Shown: positions 17,811 through 28,416, numbered from the stretch's first letter. The stretch: DNA of 64,000 nucleotides from Pedobacter polaris (GCF_005116505.1 NZ_SWBR01000002.1:1178314-1242313); one strand, 5' to 3'. The notes: generated by a model not told the origin, from the sequence alone. Program-made: numbers and translations.

Positions 17811-18473
17811 ATGTATAATAAAAGTGATATTGAATTAAAGGTAGCTGAATTTTTATTACAAATTAAAGCAATAAAACTACAACCAAATCATCCGTTTACT
17901 TGGGCATCTGGCTGGAAATCGCCAATTTATTGTGATAACCGCATTACGCTTTCACATCCATCTGTTAGAACTTATATCCGTCAGAAATTAGCACAATTGA
18001 TCCAAGAAGAATACGGTGCTGTTGATGTAATTGCTGGAGTTGCAACTGCTGGTATTCCACAAGGAGTTTTGGTAGCTCAAGAATTAGGTTTACCATTTAT
18101 TTATGTGAGAGCTAAAGCAAAAGAACACGGTACTGGAAGCTTAATTGAGGGTGAAATTATTGAAGGGCAACGCGTTGTTGTTATTGAAGACCTAATCTCT
18201 ACAGGAAAAAGCAGCTTACAAGCTGTTGATGCTTTGCGTGCTGCAGGTTTATCAGTTGCTGGTTTAGTTGCTATATTTACCTATGGTTTTGATAAAGCTG
18301 ACGAGAGTTTTGCAGCAGCAAAATGCCGTTATTCAACACTTTCAAATTACTCAACATTAATTAGCTATGCTGCAGAACATAGCTTTATTGCACAAAACGA
18401 AATAAATTTATTGAACAAATGGCGTGAAAACCCTTCAGAATGGGGAAAAGAAACGATCGGTTCTAAAATATAA
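17811..18473 (+). CDS. pyrE: Orotate phosphoribosyltransferase
   Basis: 220 residues. Type I PRTase fold with the PRPP-binding loop RVVVIEDLISTGKSS (121-135), the WASGWKSPIYCDNR substrate segment (31-44) and the flexible-loop KAKEHGTGS. It converts orotate and PRPP to orotidine 5'-phosphate in pyrimidine synthesis. It is followed after 12 bp by an SRPBCC gene, probably in the same transcript. Confidence 0.97.
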   Translation: MYNKSDIELKVAEFLLQIKAIKLQPNHPFTWASGWKSPIYCDNRITLSHPSVRTYIRQKLAQLIQEEYGAVDVIAGVATAGIPQGVLVAQELGLPFIYVRAKAKEHGTGSLIEGEIIEGQRVVVIEDLISTGKSSLQAVDALRAAGLSVAGLVAIFTYGFDKADESFAAAKCRYSTLSNYSTLISYAAEHSFIAQNEINLLNKWRENPSEWGKETIGSKI

Positions 18474-18485
18474 CACCTTTTTAAT

Positions 18486-18884
18486 ATGACAATTATAGAA
18501 AGCTCAGTAGAGATTGGGCTACCAATAGATAAAGTATATAATTTCTTAGAAGATTTAAATAACCATCAGCAATTAATGCCTGATAATATTTACAATTGGT
18601 CTTCTACAGCCGATGAGGCTAGTTTTACAATTCAAAACATGGCGAAATTAGCCATTAAGATTTCTAGTCGTTTACCAAACAGCGAAATCACTGCTGTGCC
18701 GACAGAGAAACCGCCTTTTGATGTAGAGTTAAAGTGGACTGTGGCACCTAATGATAATGGTGGCACAACTGCAAAACATATTATTTCAGCAGATTTGAAC
18801 ATGATGATGAAAATGTTGGCAGCTGGTCCACTTCAAAAATTGGCCGACCACCAAACGCAAAAATTAAAAGAAATTTTAGGATAA
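18486..18884 (+). CDS. SRPBCC-superfamily protein
   Basis: 132 residues. It starts ESSVEIGLPIDKVYNFLEDLNNHQQLMP, the typical first strand and helices of polyketide-cyclase/START-like lipid-binding folds. It ends in a long helix (LQKLADHQTQKLKEIL). It is probably a small hydrophobic-ligand carrier; the ligand is unknown. It sits 12 bp behind pyrE in the same direction, a conserved-looking pair in this group, though no functional link to pyrimidine synthesis is evident. Confidence 0.82.
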   Translation: MTIIESSVEIGLPIDKVYNFLEDLNNHQQLMPDNIYNWSSTADEASFTIQNMAKLAIKISSRLPNSEITAVPTEKPPFDVELKWTVAPNDNGGTTAKHIISADLNMMMKMLAAGPLQKLADHQTQKLKEILG

Positions 18885-19067
18885 ATTGACTAATTGATTT
18901 TGAATGAAATTAAACAGTCTCTCAGTCCTCAATCCTTTTTGAAAAAAGAAATAATAAAGAAAATTATAAAAACAAAAAACGCGAGTATAGTATTAAAAAT
19001 GTAGGTAATTAGCTTAATCATCTTTTATTTGATACGTATACTCCTAAAAGGTTTAACAAGAAATAAA

Positions 19068-19100
19068 AAAAAACACTTCTTTAGCAAGAGGTGTTTTTTT
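19068..19100 (+). terminator. Intrinsic terminator
   Basis: AAACACTTCT / AGAGGTGTTT (one G-U pair), six-base loop, then a T-run. It probably ends the pyrE-SRPBCC transcript. Confidence 0.75.
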
Positions 19101-19179
19101 TATGCTTCAGATTTAGATTGAGCCACACTCATTCTTTAATTCATTTTTAATACCTTAGTATTCAATAATCCTTTATAAA

Positions 19180-21849
19180 ATGCTAAGTAAATCTTTAAAA
19201 CTATCTTTTTTTATTCTTTGCATGTCTCCACTGTTAACCTTTGCTCAATCTGCAAATGTTATCGCTTTAAAGACAGAATACTTAACTAATCCTATTGGTT
19301 TAGATAATCCAAACCCTCGTTTTACTTGGCAAATGGATGATAATAGAACGGGAGCAAAACAAACAGCCTTCAGAATTTTAGTAAATACAGATTCTATTGC
19401 GCTAGCCCAAGGAAAAGCTGTACAATGGAACACAGGCTGGTTACAGACTAGCTCTTCACTAAAAACTTATATTGGGCAATCACTAAAACCTTTTACTAAA
19501 TATTATTGGAGAGTTGATATTGCCGATCAAAACAAGGTAAAATCTACCAAAATAAAAATTGCAAGTTTCGAAATGGGCATGATGAATGGCAAAAATTGGC
19601 AGGGTTCATGGATTTCCGATAATCAAAATATACAGCAAAAGCCTGCCCCCTATTTTAGAAAAACATTTGAAATTACTAAAAAAATAAAATCAGCTCGTGC
19701 CTACATTACCACTGGCGGATTATATGAACTTTCTTTAAATGGAGATAAAGTTGGTAACCACAGAATGGATCCCATGTATACCCGTTTCGATAGAAGGAAT
19801 TTATATGTTACTTATGATGTTACCAATCAAGTAAAAGCTAGTAAAAATGCAATTGGTGTACTTTTAGGAAATGGTTGGTATAACCATCAATCTACTGCAG
19901 TTTGGGATTTTGAAAAAGCCCCTTGGCGAAACAGACCAACTTTTTGCATGGATTTAAGAATTACTTACACAGATGGAACAACAGAGGTTATTAAATCTGG
20001 TAAGGATTGGAAAACAGCTTTAAGTCCAATAATTTTCAATAGCATTTATACTGCAGAGCATTATGATGCCAGGTTAGAACAAAAGGATTGGAACACGGCT
20101 AACTTTGATGATAGTAAATGGAAGCGAGTAATTTATCGCTCTGCTCCTTCAGATAAAATAGTAGCTCAGGCCTTACATCCAATTAGAAATGTAGAAGAAA
20201 TTGCTGCTAAAAGCATTAAAAAATTTAATGATACTACTTACCTATTCGATTTGGGTAGAAACATTTCTGGTGTTAGTAAAATTAAACTCAATGGTCCAGA
20301 AGGAACAGTTGTTAAATTAAAGCATACCGAAAGACTATATCCAAATGGCAGAGCTGATATGTCTAATATCGATGTCCATTATCGTCCTACAGATGACAAA
20401 GATCCTTTTCAAACTGATATTTTAATTTTAAATGGCAAGGGCGAACAAAGTTTTATGCCTCATTTTAATTACAAAGGTTTTCAGTATGTTGAAGTAAGTT
20501 TAAGCAAACCCTTAGACTTAAAAAAAGAAGATTTAGTTGGTTATTTTATGCATAGCGATGTACCAATTGCAGGAAGTGTAAAAGCATCTGACCCATTAAT
20601 TGACAAAATTTATTACGCCACCAATAACTCTTATTTATCTAACCTTTTTGGTTATCCAACAGATTGTCCACAACGAGAAAAAAATGGATGGACTGGAGAT
20701 GCGGCAATTGCTATAGAAACAGGATTATACGGCTTTGATGCCATTACAATCTACGAAAAGTGGTTAGCAGATCATAGAGATGAGCAACAACCGAATGGTA
20801 TTTTGCCTTCAATTATCCCTACTGATGGTTGGGGTTATGAATGGGGAAATGGGCCAGACTGGACCAGTACAATTGCAATTATCCCATGGAATATTTATCG
20901 ATTTTATGGAGATGAAAAATTATTGGCCGATTGTTATGACAACATCCGTAGGTACGTAAACCATATTGATGAAACTTATCCTACAGGTTTAACATCTTGG
21001 GGTTTGGGAGATTGGGTTCCTGTAAAGTCTGTATCTCCTGTTGAGTTAACTTCAACATGTTATTATTATGCTGATGTTGTGATTTTAGCTAAAACAGCTA
21101 AACTTTTAGGCAAAACTGACGACTTTAAAAAGTATACTGCATTAGCTAATAAAATTAAAAATGCCTTTAATGCTAAGTATTTAAATAGAACTACAGGAAT
21201 TTACAACAAAGGGCTACAAACAGAGTTGAGTGTTCCACTCTTTTGGGGAATTGTTCCTGACGATATGAAATGGAAAGTGGCTGAGAATTTAGCTAAACAA
21301 GTAGAAGCAGATAATTTCCATTTAGATGTGGGATTATTAGGTACAAAAGCCATTTTAAATGCATTAAGTGAAAATGGTTATGCAGAAGTTGCTTATAAAG
21401 TAGCTTCACAAAAAACTTTTCCAAGTTGGGGTTGGTGGATTGCCAATGGTGCAACAACTTTATACGAAAACTGGCCAATAGATGCGAAATCTGATATTTC
21501 TATGAATCACATTATGTTTGGAGAAATTGGTGCATGGCTATATAAAGCACCAGGTGGCATCAAGCCGGATGAGAACCAACCCGGATTTAAAAATGTAATA
21601 CTACAGCCTCATTTTGTAGCTGGGCTTGATGCTTTTGAAGCTACTCACGATGGGCCTTATGGAAAAATTGTTTCTTCATGGAAGAGAACTCCAACAGGAA
21701 TAAGTTATAAAGTTGTAATTCCAGCAAATTCTAGCGCAACAATTAAACTAGATATGATTAGAGGATTAGATATTACAGTTAATGGGAAAGTTATGCCTAG
21801 TGGAACCTTTAATTTGCAAGCTGGAGAATATGTGATTGAACTGAAATAA
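19180..21849 (+). CDS. Secreted alpha-L-rhamnosidase, GH78
   Basis: 889 residues. Signal peptide (LSFFILCMSPLLTFAQ). N-terminal beta domains (GLDNPNPRFTWQMDD; QGSWISD; AYITTGGLYELSLNGDKVG) match Bac_rhamnosid_N. The (alpha/alpha)6 catalytic domain carries DCPQREKNGWTGDA (about 495-508) with the acidic residues used in GH78 catalysis, and a C-terminal beta sandwich follows. It cleaves terminal alpha-L-rhamnose from plant or bacterial glycans in the periplasm. No SusC/D pair is adjacent, so it is an orphan rather than part of a visible polysaccharide-utilisation locus. Confidence 0.94.
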   Translation: MLSKSLKLSFFILCMSPLLTFAQSANVIALKTEYLTNPIGLDNPNPRFTWQMDDNRTGAKQTAFRILVNTDSIALAQGKAVQWNTGWLQTSSSLKTYIGQSLKPFTKYYWRVDIADQNKVKSTKIKIASFEMGMMNGKNWQGSWISDNQNIQQKPAPYFRKTFEITKKIKSARAYITTGGLYELSLNGDKVGNHRMDPMYTRFDRRNLYVTYDVTNQVKASKNAIGVLLGNGWYNHQSTAVWDFEKAPWRNRPTFCMDLRITYTDGTTEVIKSGKDWKTALSPIIFNSIYTAEHYDARLEQKDWNTANFDDSKWKRVIYRSAPSDKIVAQALHPIRNVEEIAAKSIKKFNDTTYLFDLGRNISGVSKIKLNGPEGTVVKLKHTERLYPNGRADMSNIDVHYRPTDDKDPFQTDILILNGKGEQSFMPHFNYKGFQYVEVSLSKPLDLKKEDLVGYFMHSDVPIAGSVKASDPLIDKIYYATNNSYLSNLFGYPTDCPQREKNGWTGDAAIAIETGLYGFDAITIYEKWLADHRDEQQPNGILPSIIPTDGWGYEWGNGPDWTSTIAIIPWNIYRFYGDEKLLADCYDNIRRYVNHIDETYPTGLTSWGLGDWVPVKSVSPVELTSTCYYYADVVILAKTAKLLGKTDDFKKYTALANKIKNAFNAKYLNRTTGIYNKGLQTELSVPLFWGIVPDDMKWKVAENLAKQVEADNFHLDVGLLGTKAILNALSENGYAEVAYKVASQKTFPSWGWWIANGATTLYENWPIDAKSDISMNHIMFGEIGAWLYKAPGGIKPDENQPGFKNVILQPHFVAGLDAFEATHDGPYGKIVSSWKRTPTGISYKVVIPANSSATIKLDMIRGLDITVNGKVMPSGTFNLQAGEYVIELK

Positions 21850-22241
21850 TTAATAATGCAGCTAAAACTATCTTAATTTGTCCGTTGGCTTAAGTCAACG
21901 GAATGAATTCTAAACAATGCTAAATTATTAATTGTCATCGATTTTAACTTGAAGTTTTTATGCAATTTGCTAGTTATCAGTCACATCCCAAGAGCTACTG
22001 GCTTTGTTATATAAACCTTATTGGAATGAATCCCGATTTTTCATCGGGAGAAATGTAAAGAAGGGCTGGATTGCCAAAGAACCACTAACATTCTTTTCCT
22101 AAAACCTTATCAATCAGACATTTTTTCAGTATAATTAACTTATTTACAGTCAATTAGACACAATAAAAATATTCTTACCGACAAAATTTCCGATTGCTGA
22201 TGCGAAATAGCTGTGGCATTTGTTTTGAATGAAAGCAAAAT
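21850..22241. other. 392-bp gene-free interval with palindromes
   Basis: It contains the near-perfect palindrome CCGTTGGCTTAAGTCAACGG (21882-21901) and a hairpin TCCCGAT/ATCGGGA (22031-22049), both of types common in Pedobacter-like intergenic DNA. No ORF with coding character is present. The clpB promoter should lie in the last 100 bp, but I cannot assign boxes with confidence. Confidence 0.6.
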
Positions 22242-24845
22242 ATGAACTTCAACAACTTTACAATCAAAGCACAAGAAGCTATCCAAAAGGCTTCAGAAAT
22301 AGCGCAGGGCAATCAGCAACAAGCTATTGAAACTGCACACTTATTAAAGGGTTTGCTAACTGTTGATGAAAACGTGGTTTCTTACTTGCTAAAGAAACTA
22401 AATGTAAACCTTAATGTGGTTGAGCAAAACTTAACCGCAGCTATAGAAAAATTACCAAAGGTAACTGGTGGGGATGCTTATTTGTCATCGAATGCCAACA
22501 CAGCATTACAAAAAGCGCAATCTTATTTAAAAGAATTTAAGGATGATTTTGTTTCGGTTGAGCATTTGTTATTAGGCTTATTGGCTGTTAATGATGCAAC
22601 TTCAAAATTATTAAAAGAGCAAGGCGTTAACGAAAAAGACCTTAAAAAAGCGATAATTGCTTTACGTGGAGACAATCGGGTAACCGACCAAAACGCTGAA
22701 GCAACGTACCAAGCTTTAAATAAATATGCCCGCAATTTAAATGAATATGCAGAAAGCGGAAAATTAGATCCAGTTATTGGTCGTGATGAAGAAATCCGTC
22801 GAGTAATTCAGATCTTATCTCGTAGAACAAAAAACAATCCGATTTTAATTGGTGAACCAGGCGTGGGTAAAACTGCCATTGCAGAAGGTATTGCCTTTAG
22901 AATAATTAAGGGTGATGTACCTGAAAATTTAAAAAGCAAAACGGTTTATTCTTTAGACATGGGTTCGCTAATAGCTGGTGCAAAATATAAGGGTGAATTT
23001 GAAGAACGTTTAAAAGCCGTTGTTAAAGAGGTTACGCAAAGTGATGGCGACATTGTTTTATTTATTGATGAGATACATACTTTAGTTGGTGCTGGGGGTG
23101 GTGAAGGCGCAATGGATGCTGCAAATATTTTAAAACCAGCTTTAGCTAGAGGAGAATTACGTGCAATTGGCGCTACAACTCTAGATGAGTATCAAAAATA
23201 TTTAGAAAAAGATAAAGCTTTAGAACGTCGGTTCCAAAAAGTAATGGTTGAAGAACCAGATACGCAAGATGCAATTTCTATTTTACGCGGTTTGAAAGAG
23301 CGGTACGAAACACATCACAAAGTTAGAATTAAAGATGAGGCTATTATTGCTGCTGTAGAAATGTCGCAAAGATATATTGCGGATCGTTTTTTACCAGATA
23401 AAGCGATTGATTTAATGGACGAAGCGGCATCGAAATTACGCATGGAAATGGATAGCGTTCCAGAAAATGTAGATGCCTTGGACCGTGAGATTATGCGTTT
23501 GGAAATTGAGCGTGAAGCCATTAAACGAGAGAAAGACGATAAAAAAGTAAAAGAGCTTTCTCAAGATATCGCCAATTTATCAGCGGAGCGTGATGAATTA
23601 AAAGCAAAATGGCAAGGTGAAAAAGACCTGGTTGATGCGGTTAATAATCAATTAGAGCAGATAGAGGCTTATAAATTAGAGGCTGAACAAGCTGAGCGTG
23701 CTGGAGATTATGGCAGGGTTGCTGAAATCCGTTACGGAAAAATTAAAGAGGCTCAGGATAAAGTTGAAAAACTGAAAGTTGATTTAGAAAGTCAGCAAAG
23801 CGAAAGCAGAATGCTTAAAGAAGAAGTTACTGCTGATGATATTGCGGGTGTAGTTGGGCGTTGGACGGGCATTCCTGTTACGAAACTGATTGCAAGTGAG
23901 CGTGAAAAATTATTGAATTTGGAAGACGAGTTACACAAACGTGTAGCTGGACAAGATGAAGCAATTGAAGCAATTTCTGATGCAATTCGGAGGTCTAGAG
24001 CAGGTTTGCAGGATAAACGTAAACCAATTGGTTCATTTATCTTCTTGGGAACAACCGGTGTTGGTAAAACAGAATTGGCTAAAGCATTGGCAGAATTTTT
24101 ATTTAATGATGAAAATGCAATGACTAGAATTGATATGAGTGAATATCAAGAAAGACATGCAGTTTCTAGATTGATTGGAGCGCCTCCAGGATACGTAGGC
24201 TATGATGAAGGTGGACAATTGACCGAGGCTGTTCGAAGAAAACCTTATTCTGTTGTTTTATTAGATGAGATAGAAAAAGCCCATCCTGATGTATTTAACA
24301 TCTTATTACAGGTTTTAGATGATGGTCGTTTAACTGATAATAAAGGCCGTGTGGTGAATTTTAAAAACACGATTATCATTATGACCTCTAACATTGGTTC
24401 TCATTTAATTCAAGATAATTTTAAAGCATTAGATGATGAAAATCGTGATGAAGTAATTGCTAAAACTAAGAATGAGTTGTTTGAATTGTTGAAACAAACC
24501 ATTCGCCCTGAATTTTTAAACAGGATTGATGAGTTGATTATGTTTACTCCTCTGCAAAGAAGTGAAATTAGAAACATTGTTGATTTACAGTTTAAACATG
24601 TTCAACAAACCTTGGCAGAGATGGGCATAACTATGGAAGCAAGTGTTGAAGCTTTAGATTGGTTAGCAGAATTAGGTTACGACCCTCAATTTGGTGCCAG
24701 ACCATTGAAAAGAGTAATTCAGAAAAGAATTTTGAATGAGTTATCTAAGTCAATCTTGGCCGGAAAAGTGGATAAGGATAGTAAGATCAAACTTGACATG
24801 TTCGACCATCAGTTTGTGTTCTTGAACGAGAATAAAAAAAAGTAA
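22242..24845 (+). CDS. clpB: ATP-dependent disaggregase ClpB
   Basis: 867 residues, the normal ClpB length. N-terminal Clp_N repeats (1-145); AAA-1 with Walker A GEPGVGKT (204-211) and Walker [14 protein letters not shown]; a long middle coiled coil (about 400-525), which separates ClpB from ClpC and ClpA; AAA-2 with Walker A GTTGVGKT (603-610) and [14 protein letters not shown]; and a C-terminal D2-small domain. It works with DnaK to resolubilise aggregated proteins after heat stress. It stands alone; no CIRCE or sigma-32-like box is obvious. Confidence 0.97.
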   Translation: MNFNNFTIKAQEAIQKASEIAQGNQQQAIETAHLLKGLLTVDENVVSYLLKKLNVNLNVVEQNLTAAIEKLPKVTGGDAYLSSNANTALQKAQSYLKEFKDDFVSVEHLLLGLLAVNDATSKLLKEQGVNEKDLKKAIIALRGDNRVTDQNAEATYQALNKYARNLNEYAESGKLDPVIGRDEEIRRVIQILSRRTKNNPILIGEPGVGKTAIAEGIAFRIIKGDVPENLKSKTVYSLDMGSLIAGAKYKGEFEERLKAVVKEVTQSDGDIVLFIDEIHTLVGAGGGEGAMDAANILKPALARGELRAIGATTLDEYQKYLEKDKALERRFQKVMVEEPDTQDAISILRGLKERYETHHKVRIKDEAIIAAVEMSQRYIADRFLPDKAIDLMDEAASKLRMEMDSVPENVDALDREIMRLEIEREAIKREKDDKKVKELSQDIANLSAERDELKAKWQGEKDLVDAVNNQLEQIEAYKLEAEQAERAGDYGRVAEIRYGKIKEAQDKVEKLKVDLESQQSESRMLKEEVTADDIAGVVGRWTGIPVTKLIASEREKLLNLEDELHKRVAGQDEAIEAISDAIRRSRAGLQDKRKPIGSFIFLGTTGVGKTELAKALAEFLFNDENAMTRIDMSEYQERHAVSRLIGAPPGYVGYDEGGQLTEAVRRKPYSVVLLDEIEKAHPDVFNILLQVLDDGRLTDNKGRVVNFKNTIIIMTSNIGSHLIQDNFKALDDENRDEVIAKTKNELFELLKQTIRPEFLNRIDELIMFTPLQRSEIRNIVDLQFKHVQQTLAEMGITMEASVEALDWLAELGYDPQFGARPLKRVIQKRILNELSKSILAGKVDKDSKIKLDMFDHQFVFLNENKKK

Positions 24846-24856
24846 ATAATATTGTT

Positions 24857-24935
24857 GGTCTGGATTTGCAATCCAGACCTTTATAATAGAGGATTTAAAA
24901 TCCTTTGCTAATAAAATCGAGATTGCAAATCTCGA
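24857..24935. repeat. Cluster of three related short hairpins
   Basis: GGTCTGGATT-TGC-AATCCAGACC (24857-24879), AGGATT-TAA-AATCCT (24890-24904) and TCGAGATT-GCA-AATCTCGA (24917-24935). All have a GATT/AATC apex and a three-base loop. They look like REP-type elements and may add transcription termination or mRNA stability after clpB. Confidence 0.75.
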
Positions 24936-24943
24936 CTAACCAC

Positions 24944-24979
24944 AAAAATAAGCCCCAGGTTCTATGGGGCTTATTTTTT
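24944..24979 (+). terminator. Intrinsic terminator
   Basis: AAAAATAAGCCCCA / TGGGGCTTATTTTT, a 14-bp stem with a seven-base loop and T-run, downstream of clpB and its repeat cluster. Confidence 0.85.
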
Positions 24980-25089
24980 CGCTCTGATTTTCAATACGTT
25001 AACTTAATTTTCAGTTACAAAACTAAAAAAATAGTTATTATTTGGTTTTTTATTTTTATTATTGATTTAAACTTAAAAAACACACACAA

Positions 25090-25770
25090 ATGAAATCTAA
25101 ATTATTAATCATGGGCGTATTATGCGCCGTTGCGTTCACGGCTAACGCACAAACAGAAAAGGGTAAAAGTTTAATTAATGGCGCTGTTGGATTTAGTACA
25201 AATAAAAACGAAAGTAATTCTACAGGATTTTCCCCAACTAATCAAAAGTCAACTTCCTTTTTTGTTACACCTCGTCTCGGTTATTTTGTTGCCAACAATC
25301 TAGTTATCGGCTTAGGACTAGGCTACACTCAAAATAATAATACCTCCAGTAGTATTAATGTCAATTCACCGAACATTATATATTACAATCAAACGTCTAA
25401 GCAACACACTTATAGCATTAATCCATTTTTAAGAAAATATGTAGATATAGTCGACAAATTCAAATTCTTCGGCCAGTTTAATGTGGGCGTCGGATTTGGC
25501 AAAGTCGATAACAAATATGAATATAATACCCAAACTACTGGTACTACAGAGAACAGTAGTAAATTTACATCATACAATGCTGCTATATCTCCAGGTTTTG
25601 CATTTTTTCCTTCAAAGAGATGGGCAATAGAATTCAGTTTTCCATTATTAAATTATAACAAGACTAAACCTAAAGATGAATCTACAAATGTTGTTTTATC
25701 AACTGATGAATCGTTTACTTTTGCAACGAGTTCATTCAACCCAAGCATCGGTTTTAACTTTCATTTCTAA
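25090..25770 (+). CDS. Outer-membrane beta-barrel protein
   Basis: 226 residues. Signal peptide (LLIMGVLCAVAFTANAQ), then alternating amphipathic strands (TSFFVTPRLGYFVANNLVIGLGLGY; FKFFGQFNVGVGFG; WAIEFSFPLLNY) and a C-terminal aromatic (GFNFHF), as expected for a small OmpA/OprF-type barrel without a peptidoglycan domain. It is probably exported by Sec and inserted by BAM. It is bounded by terminators on both sides, so it is a single-gene transcript. The specific function is unknown. Confidence 0.85.
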   Translation: MKSKLLIMGVLCAVAFTANAQTEKGKSLINGAVGFSTNKNESNSTGFSPTNQKSTSFFVTPRLGYFVANNLVIGLGLGYTQNNNTSSSINVNSPNIIYYNQTSKQHTYSINPFLRKYVDIVDKFKFFGQFNVGVGFGKVDNKYEYNTQTTGTTENSSKFTSYNAAISPGFAFFPSKRWAIEFSFPLLNYNKTKPKDESTNVVLSTDESFTFATSSFNPSIGFNFHF

Positions 25771-25781
25771 CACGTAATAAT

Positions 25782-25818
25782 AAATGCCTCTGATTTTCAA
25801 AAATCAGAGGCATTTCTG
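25782..25818 (+). terminator. Intrinsic terminator
   Basis: AAATGCCTCTGATTT / AAATCAGAGGCATTT, a perfect 15-bp stem with a four-base loop after the beta-barrel gene. Confidence 0.85.
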
Positions 25819-25868
25819 TGTTAAAATTTTAGCAATTAGTTGTAATTTAGTTTTATAACTTTAGCTTA

Positions 25869-28397
25869 ATGCAAAAAAATCATCTTAAAGCCCTTTTCTA
25901 TTTGGTGTTGTTCGTATTAACCTTTTTTCAAACCGCATCGGCTCAAATCATTAACCAGCGAGCGAAAATAATTAAGGAGTATGATAGCATTAGGAAAGTT
26001 GCTCCGAGAGAAAAACTTTATATCCATTTTGATAAAACCACTTATTTACCACAAGATACAATTTGGTTTAAAGGGTACTTAGTGAACGCTACTCTTAACT
26101 CCTACTCTCAGTTAAGCGGTTTAATTTATACAGAAATGATAAATGCCAATGGCGAAGTAGTAGAAACCTTAAGCTTACCAACTGCGTTAGGCCTAACTTG
26201 GGGGGCATTTGCATTAAAAGAAGAAAGATATCCGCCTGGTAATTATATTTTTAGGGCCTACACTAATTGGATAATGAATTTTGGAGATACCTACATCTTT
26301 AAAAAGGAGATTAAAATTTTATCAGTTGATGCTCCTATACCTATAAAAGTTGTTAAAGGCCAAATAACAACTGAAAAAAAACCTTCAACACCAACAACTA
26401 ACAAGAGTTCTAAATCGGAAATTGATATACAATTTTTACCGGAGAGTGGGTCATGGCTTGCTGATTTACAACAAAAAATGGCTTTTAAGGCAATTGATAA
26501 AGCTGGAAAAGGCATTGAAGTTAAAGGTGAAATCTTAGATTCGAGACGAAATAAAATCACAAGCTTTAAGTCGAATTCCCGTGGGATGGGTTATTTTACC
26601 ATGGTGCCACAATCAACTGAAGTGTATACTGCAGTAGTTGCTGATAATTTTTCATTTACAAAAGTTCGTCCCAAACCCCAATTAAATGGAACTACAATAC
26701 AACTTGGAAATACCAATAAATCTGATTCATTATCAATCACCCTTATTTCTACTTTGCAAAACCAACCACTTACTTTAGTTGGACAGGCTCGAGGTGTATT
26801 ATGTTTCATCGCACACATTAATGCTAATGTGCAAAGAAAGACTATCAAGGTTTCGAAAAATATCTTTCCAACAGGTGTTGCACAAATTGTTTTAATGAAC
26901 GACAAAAAACAAGTGCTAAATGAAAGAAATTTCTTCCTCAATTTTAATGATCAATTACAAGTTAAAACAAGTTCGAAAGTATTAACATATGGCGTTAGAG
27001 ACAGTATTCCAATTCAGATTAACGTAACCGACATTACTGGAAAACCGGTTGCTGCTTCTTTTTCTATGGTAGTTACCGATGATAACCAAGTAACGAAAGA
27101 CACTTTAAATGATGAGAATATCTTAACCTATCTTTTAATGACTGCTGACCTGAAAGGTGAAATTGAAAAACCTGGATATTATTTTAACCAGAAAAACGAA
27201 CAGACATTTAATGATTTAGATGCATTAATGTTAACCCAGGGTTGGGTAAGCTACAATTGGAATTTAAGCAAAAAACCAATATTCAAAGCCGAAAAAGAAT
27301 ATACCATTAGTGGAAAGGTCACAAATATTATGAATAAGCCAAGCACAAATGCAAAAATCACCATGCTTGGCAAAAATAAACCAACTGTTATAATGGATAC
27401 TCTAACCAATCAAAATGGAGAATTCGTTTTTGATAAGCTACCCTTATTAGATAGCTCCTCATTTATCATTCAGGCATTAAATGCAAAAGGGAAAACGGGT
27501 ACTTTGGGTATTGAGGTTAATACTTTTGAAAGGCCATCGATCAATATTGCTAAAAAGAATATTGATGAAGAAAATGAAATAGTAGATAGCATTGCAGTAG
27601 AGCGAATAGCTACAAAAAATCAAGTTTATCAAGCTGCCTTAAAAAATGGAATATTGTTAAGAGAAGTGAAAATAACTGGCAAAAAAGTAATCAGAGGTTC
27701 TAAGAATTTAAATGGTGCGGGAATGGCATCGCAAATTCTTACAGAAGAAAGCTTAGCGCCAATATATAAAAAGACACTTCTTCAGGCACTACAAGAAAAA
27801 GTAAAAGGATTTAGAGAAGGAACTAGGAGAAAATCTAACATCAGAGATTTTTTTGTAAACAGTGATCAAGCAAAGTTCATTTTTGATGGAATTGAAATCG
27901 ATTTTTTCTATTCTCCATCAGGATCCTCAGGTAATAGTCAAGAATATTACGATTATGTCAAGGCTTATCTTGATTATTATAATGCAGAAGATATTAGAGG
28001 AATTGAAGTGCTTTCTGATGGTTACAGTTTCAAATATAAATCTGAGTTCATGCACCCTATGGATGAAAGAATGTATTCATTTATAGAAATTACAACAAAA
28101 ACAGGAGCTGGACCTTTTCTAAAAAAATCAGCTAATATTTATTTATTAAAGCCTATTAACTACGGTAGTAACAAAATGTTTTATAGCCCGAGATACACCA
28201 GTGCTACAAAGACTGATAAGTATCCAGATTATAGATCTACAATTTATTGGAACCCAAATATTTTAACCAATACCACTGGAGAAGCTCATATATCCTTCTT
28301 TTCTGCAGATAAAAAAGGCACTTATACTGTTTGGTTAGAAGGAACAGATACTGAGGGAAATTTGGGTTTTAGCACGCTAAAATTAACTATCAAGTAA
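25869..28397 (+). CDS. MG2-domain protein with TonB-plug-like region
   Basis: 842 residues. Signal peptide (ALFYLVLFVLTFFQTASAQ). MG2-like start EKLYIHFDKTTYLPQDTIWFKG, several Ig-like/MG domains, a carboxypeptidase-regulatory-like segment (ISGKVTNIMNKPSTNAKITMLG, about 475-560), then a plug-like region (LAPIYKKTLLQALQEKVKGFREG ... FIFDGIEIDFF) and a C-terminal beta domain (GEAHISFFSADKKGTYTVWLEG). There is no thioester motif and no barrel long enough for a transporter. It resembles surface proteins usually annotated as 'TonB-dependent receptor plug domain-containing' in this phylum; the function is unknown. It shares its domain plan with the protein at 1-5274. Confidence 0.83.
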   Translation: MQKNHLKALFYLVLFVLTFFQTASAQIINQRAKIIKEYDSIRKVAPREKLYIHFDKTTYLPQDTIWFKGYLVNATLNSYSQLSGLIYTEMINANGEVVETLSLPTALGLTWGAFALKEERYPPGNYIFRAYTNWIMNFGDTYIFKKEIKILSVDAPIPIKVVKGQITTEKKPSTPTTNKSSKSEIDIQFLPESGSWLADLQQKMAFKAIDKAGKGIEVKGEILDSRRNKITSFKSNSRGMGYFTMVPQSTEVYTAVVADNFSFTKVRPKPQLNGTTIQLGNTNKSDSLSITLISTLQNQPLTLVGQARGVLCFIAHINANVQRKTIKVSKNIFPTGVAQIVLMNDKKQVLNERNFFLNFNDQLQVKTSSKVLTYGVRDSIPIQINVTDITGKPVAASFSMVVTDDNQVTKDTLNDENILTYLLMTADLKGEIEKPGYYFNQKNEQTFNDLDALMLTQGWVSYNWNLSKKPIFKAEKEYTISGKVTNIMNKPSTNAKITMLGKNKPTVIMDTLTNQNGEFVFDKLPLLDSSSFIIQALNAKGKTGTLGIEVNTFERPSINIAKKNIDEENEIVDSIAVERIATKNQVYQAALKNGILLREVKITGKKVIRGSKNLNGAGMASQILTEESLAPIYKKTLLQALQEKVKGFREGTRRKSNIRDFFVNSDQAKFIFDGIEIDFFYSPSGSSGNSQEYYDYVKAYLDYYNAEDIRGIEVLSDGYSFKYKSEFMHPMDERMYSFIEITTKTGAGPFLKKSANIYLLKPINYGSNKMFYSPRYTSATKTDKYPDYRSTIYWNPNILTNTTGEAHISFFSADKKGTYTVWLEGTDTEGNLGFSTLKLTIK

Positions 28398-28416
28398 TAA
28401 TACCTGATAGTTAATT
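28381..28416. terminator. Hairpin between convergent genes
   Basis: Perfect 12-bp arms AATTAACTATCA / TGATAGTTAATT. The left arm is in the last codons of the MG2/plug gene. The position between two convergent stops suggests a shared terminator, though there is no long T-run. Confidence 0.55.
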
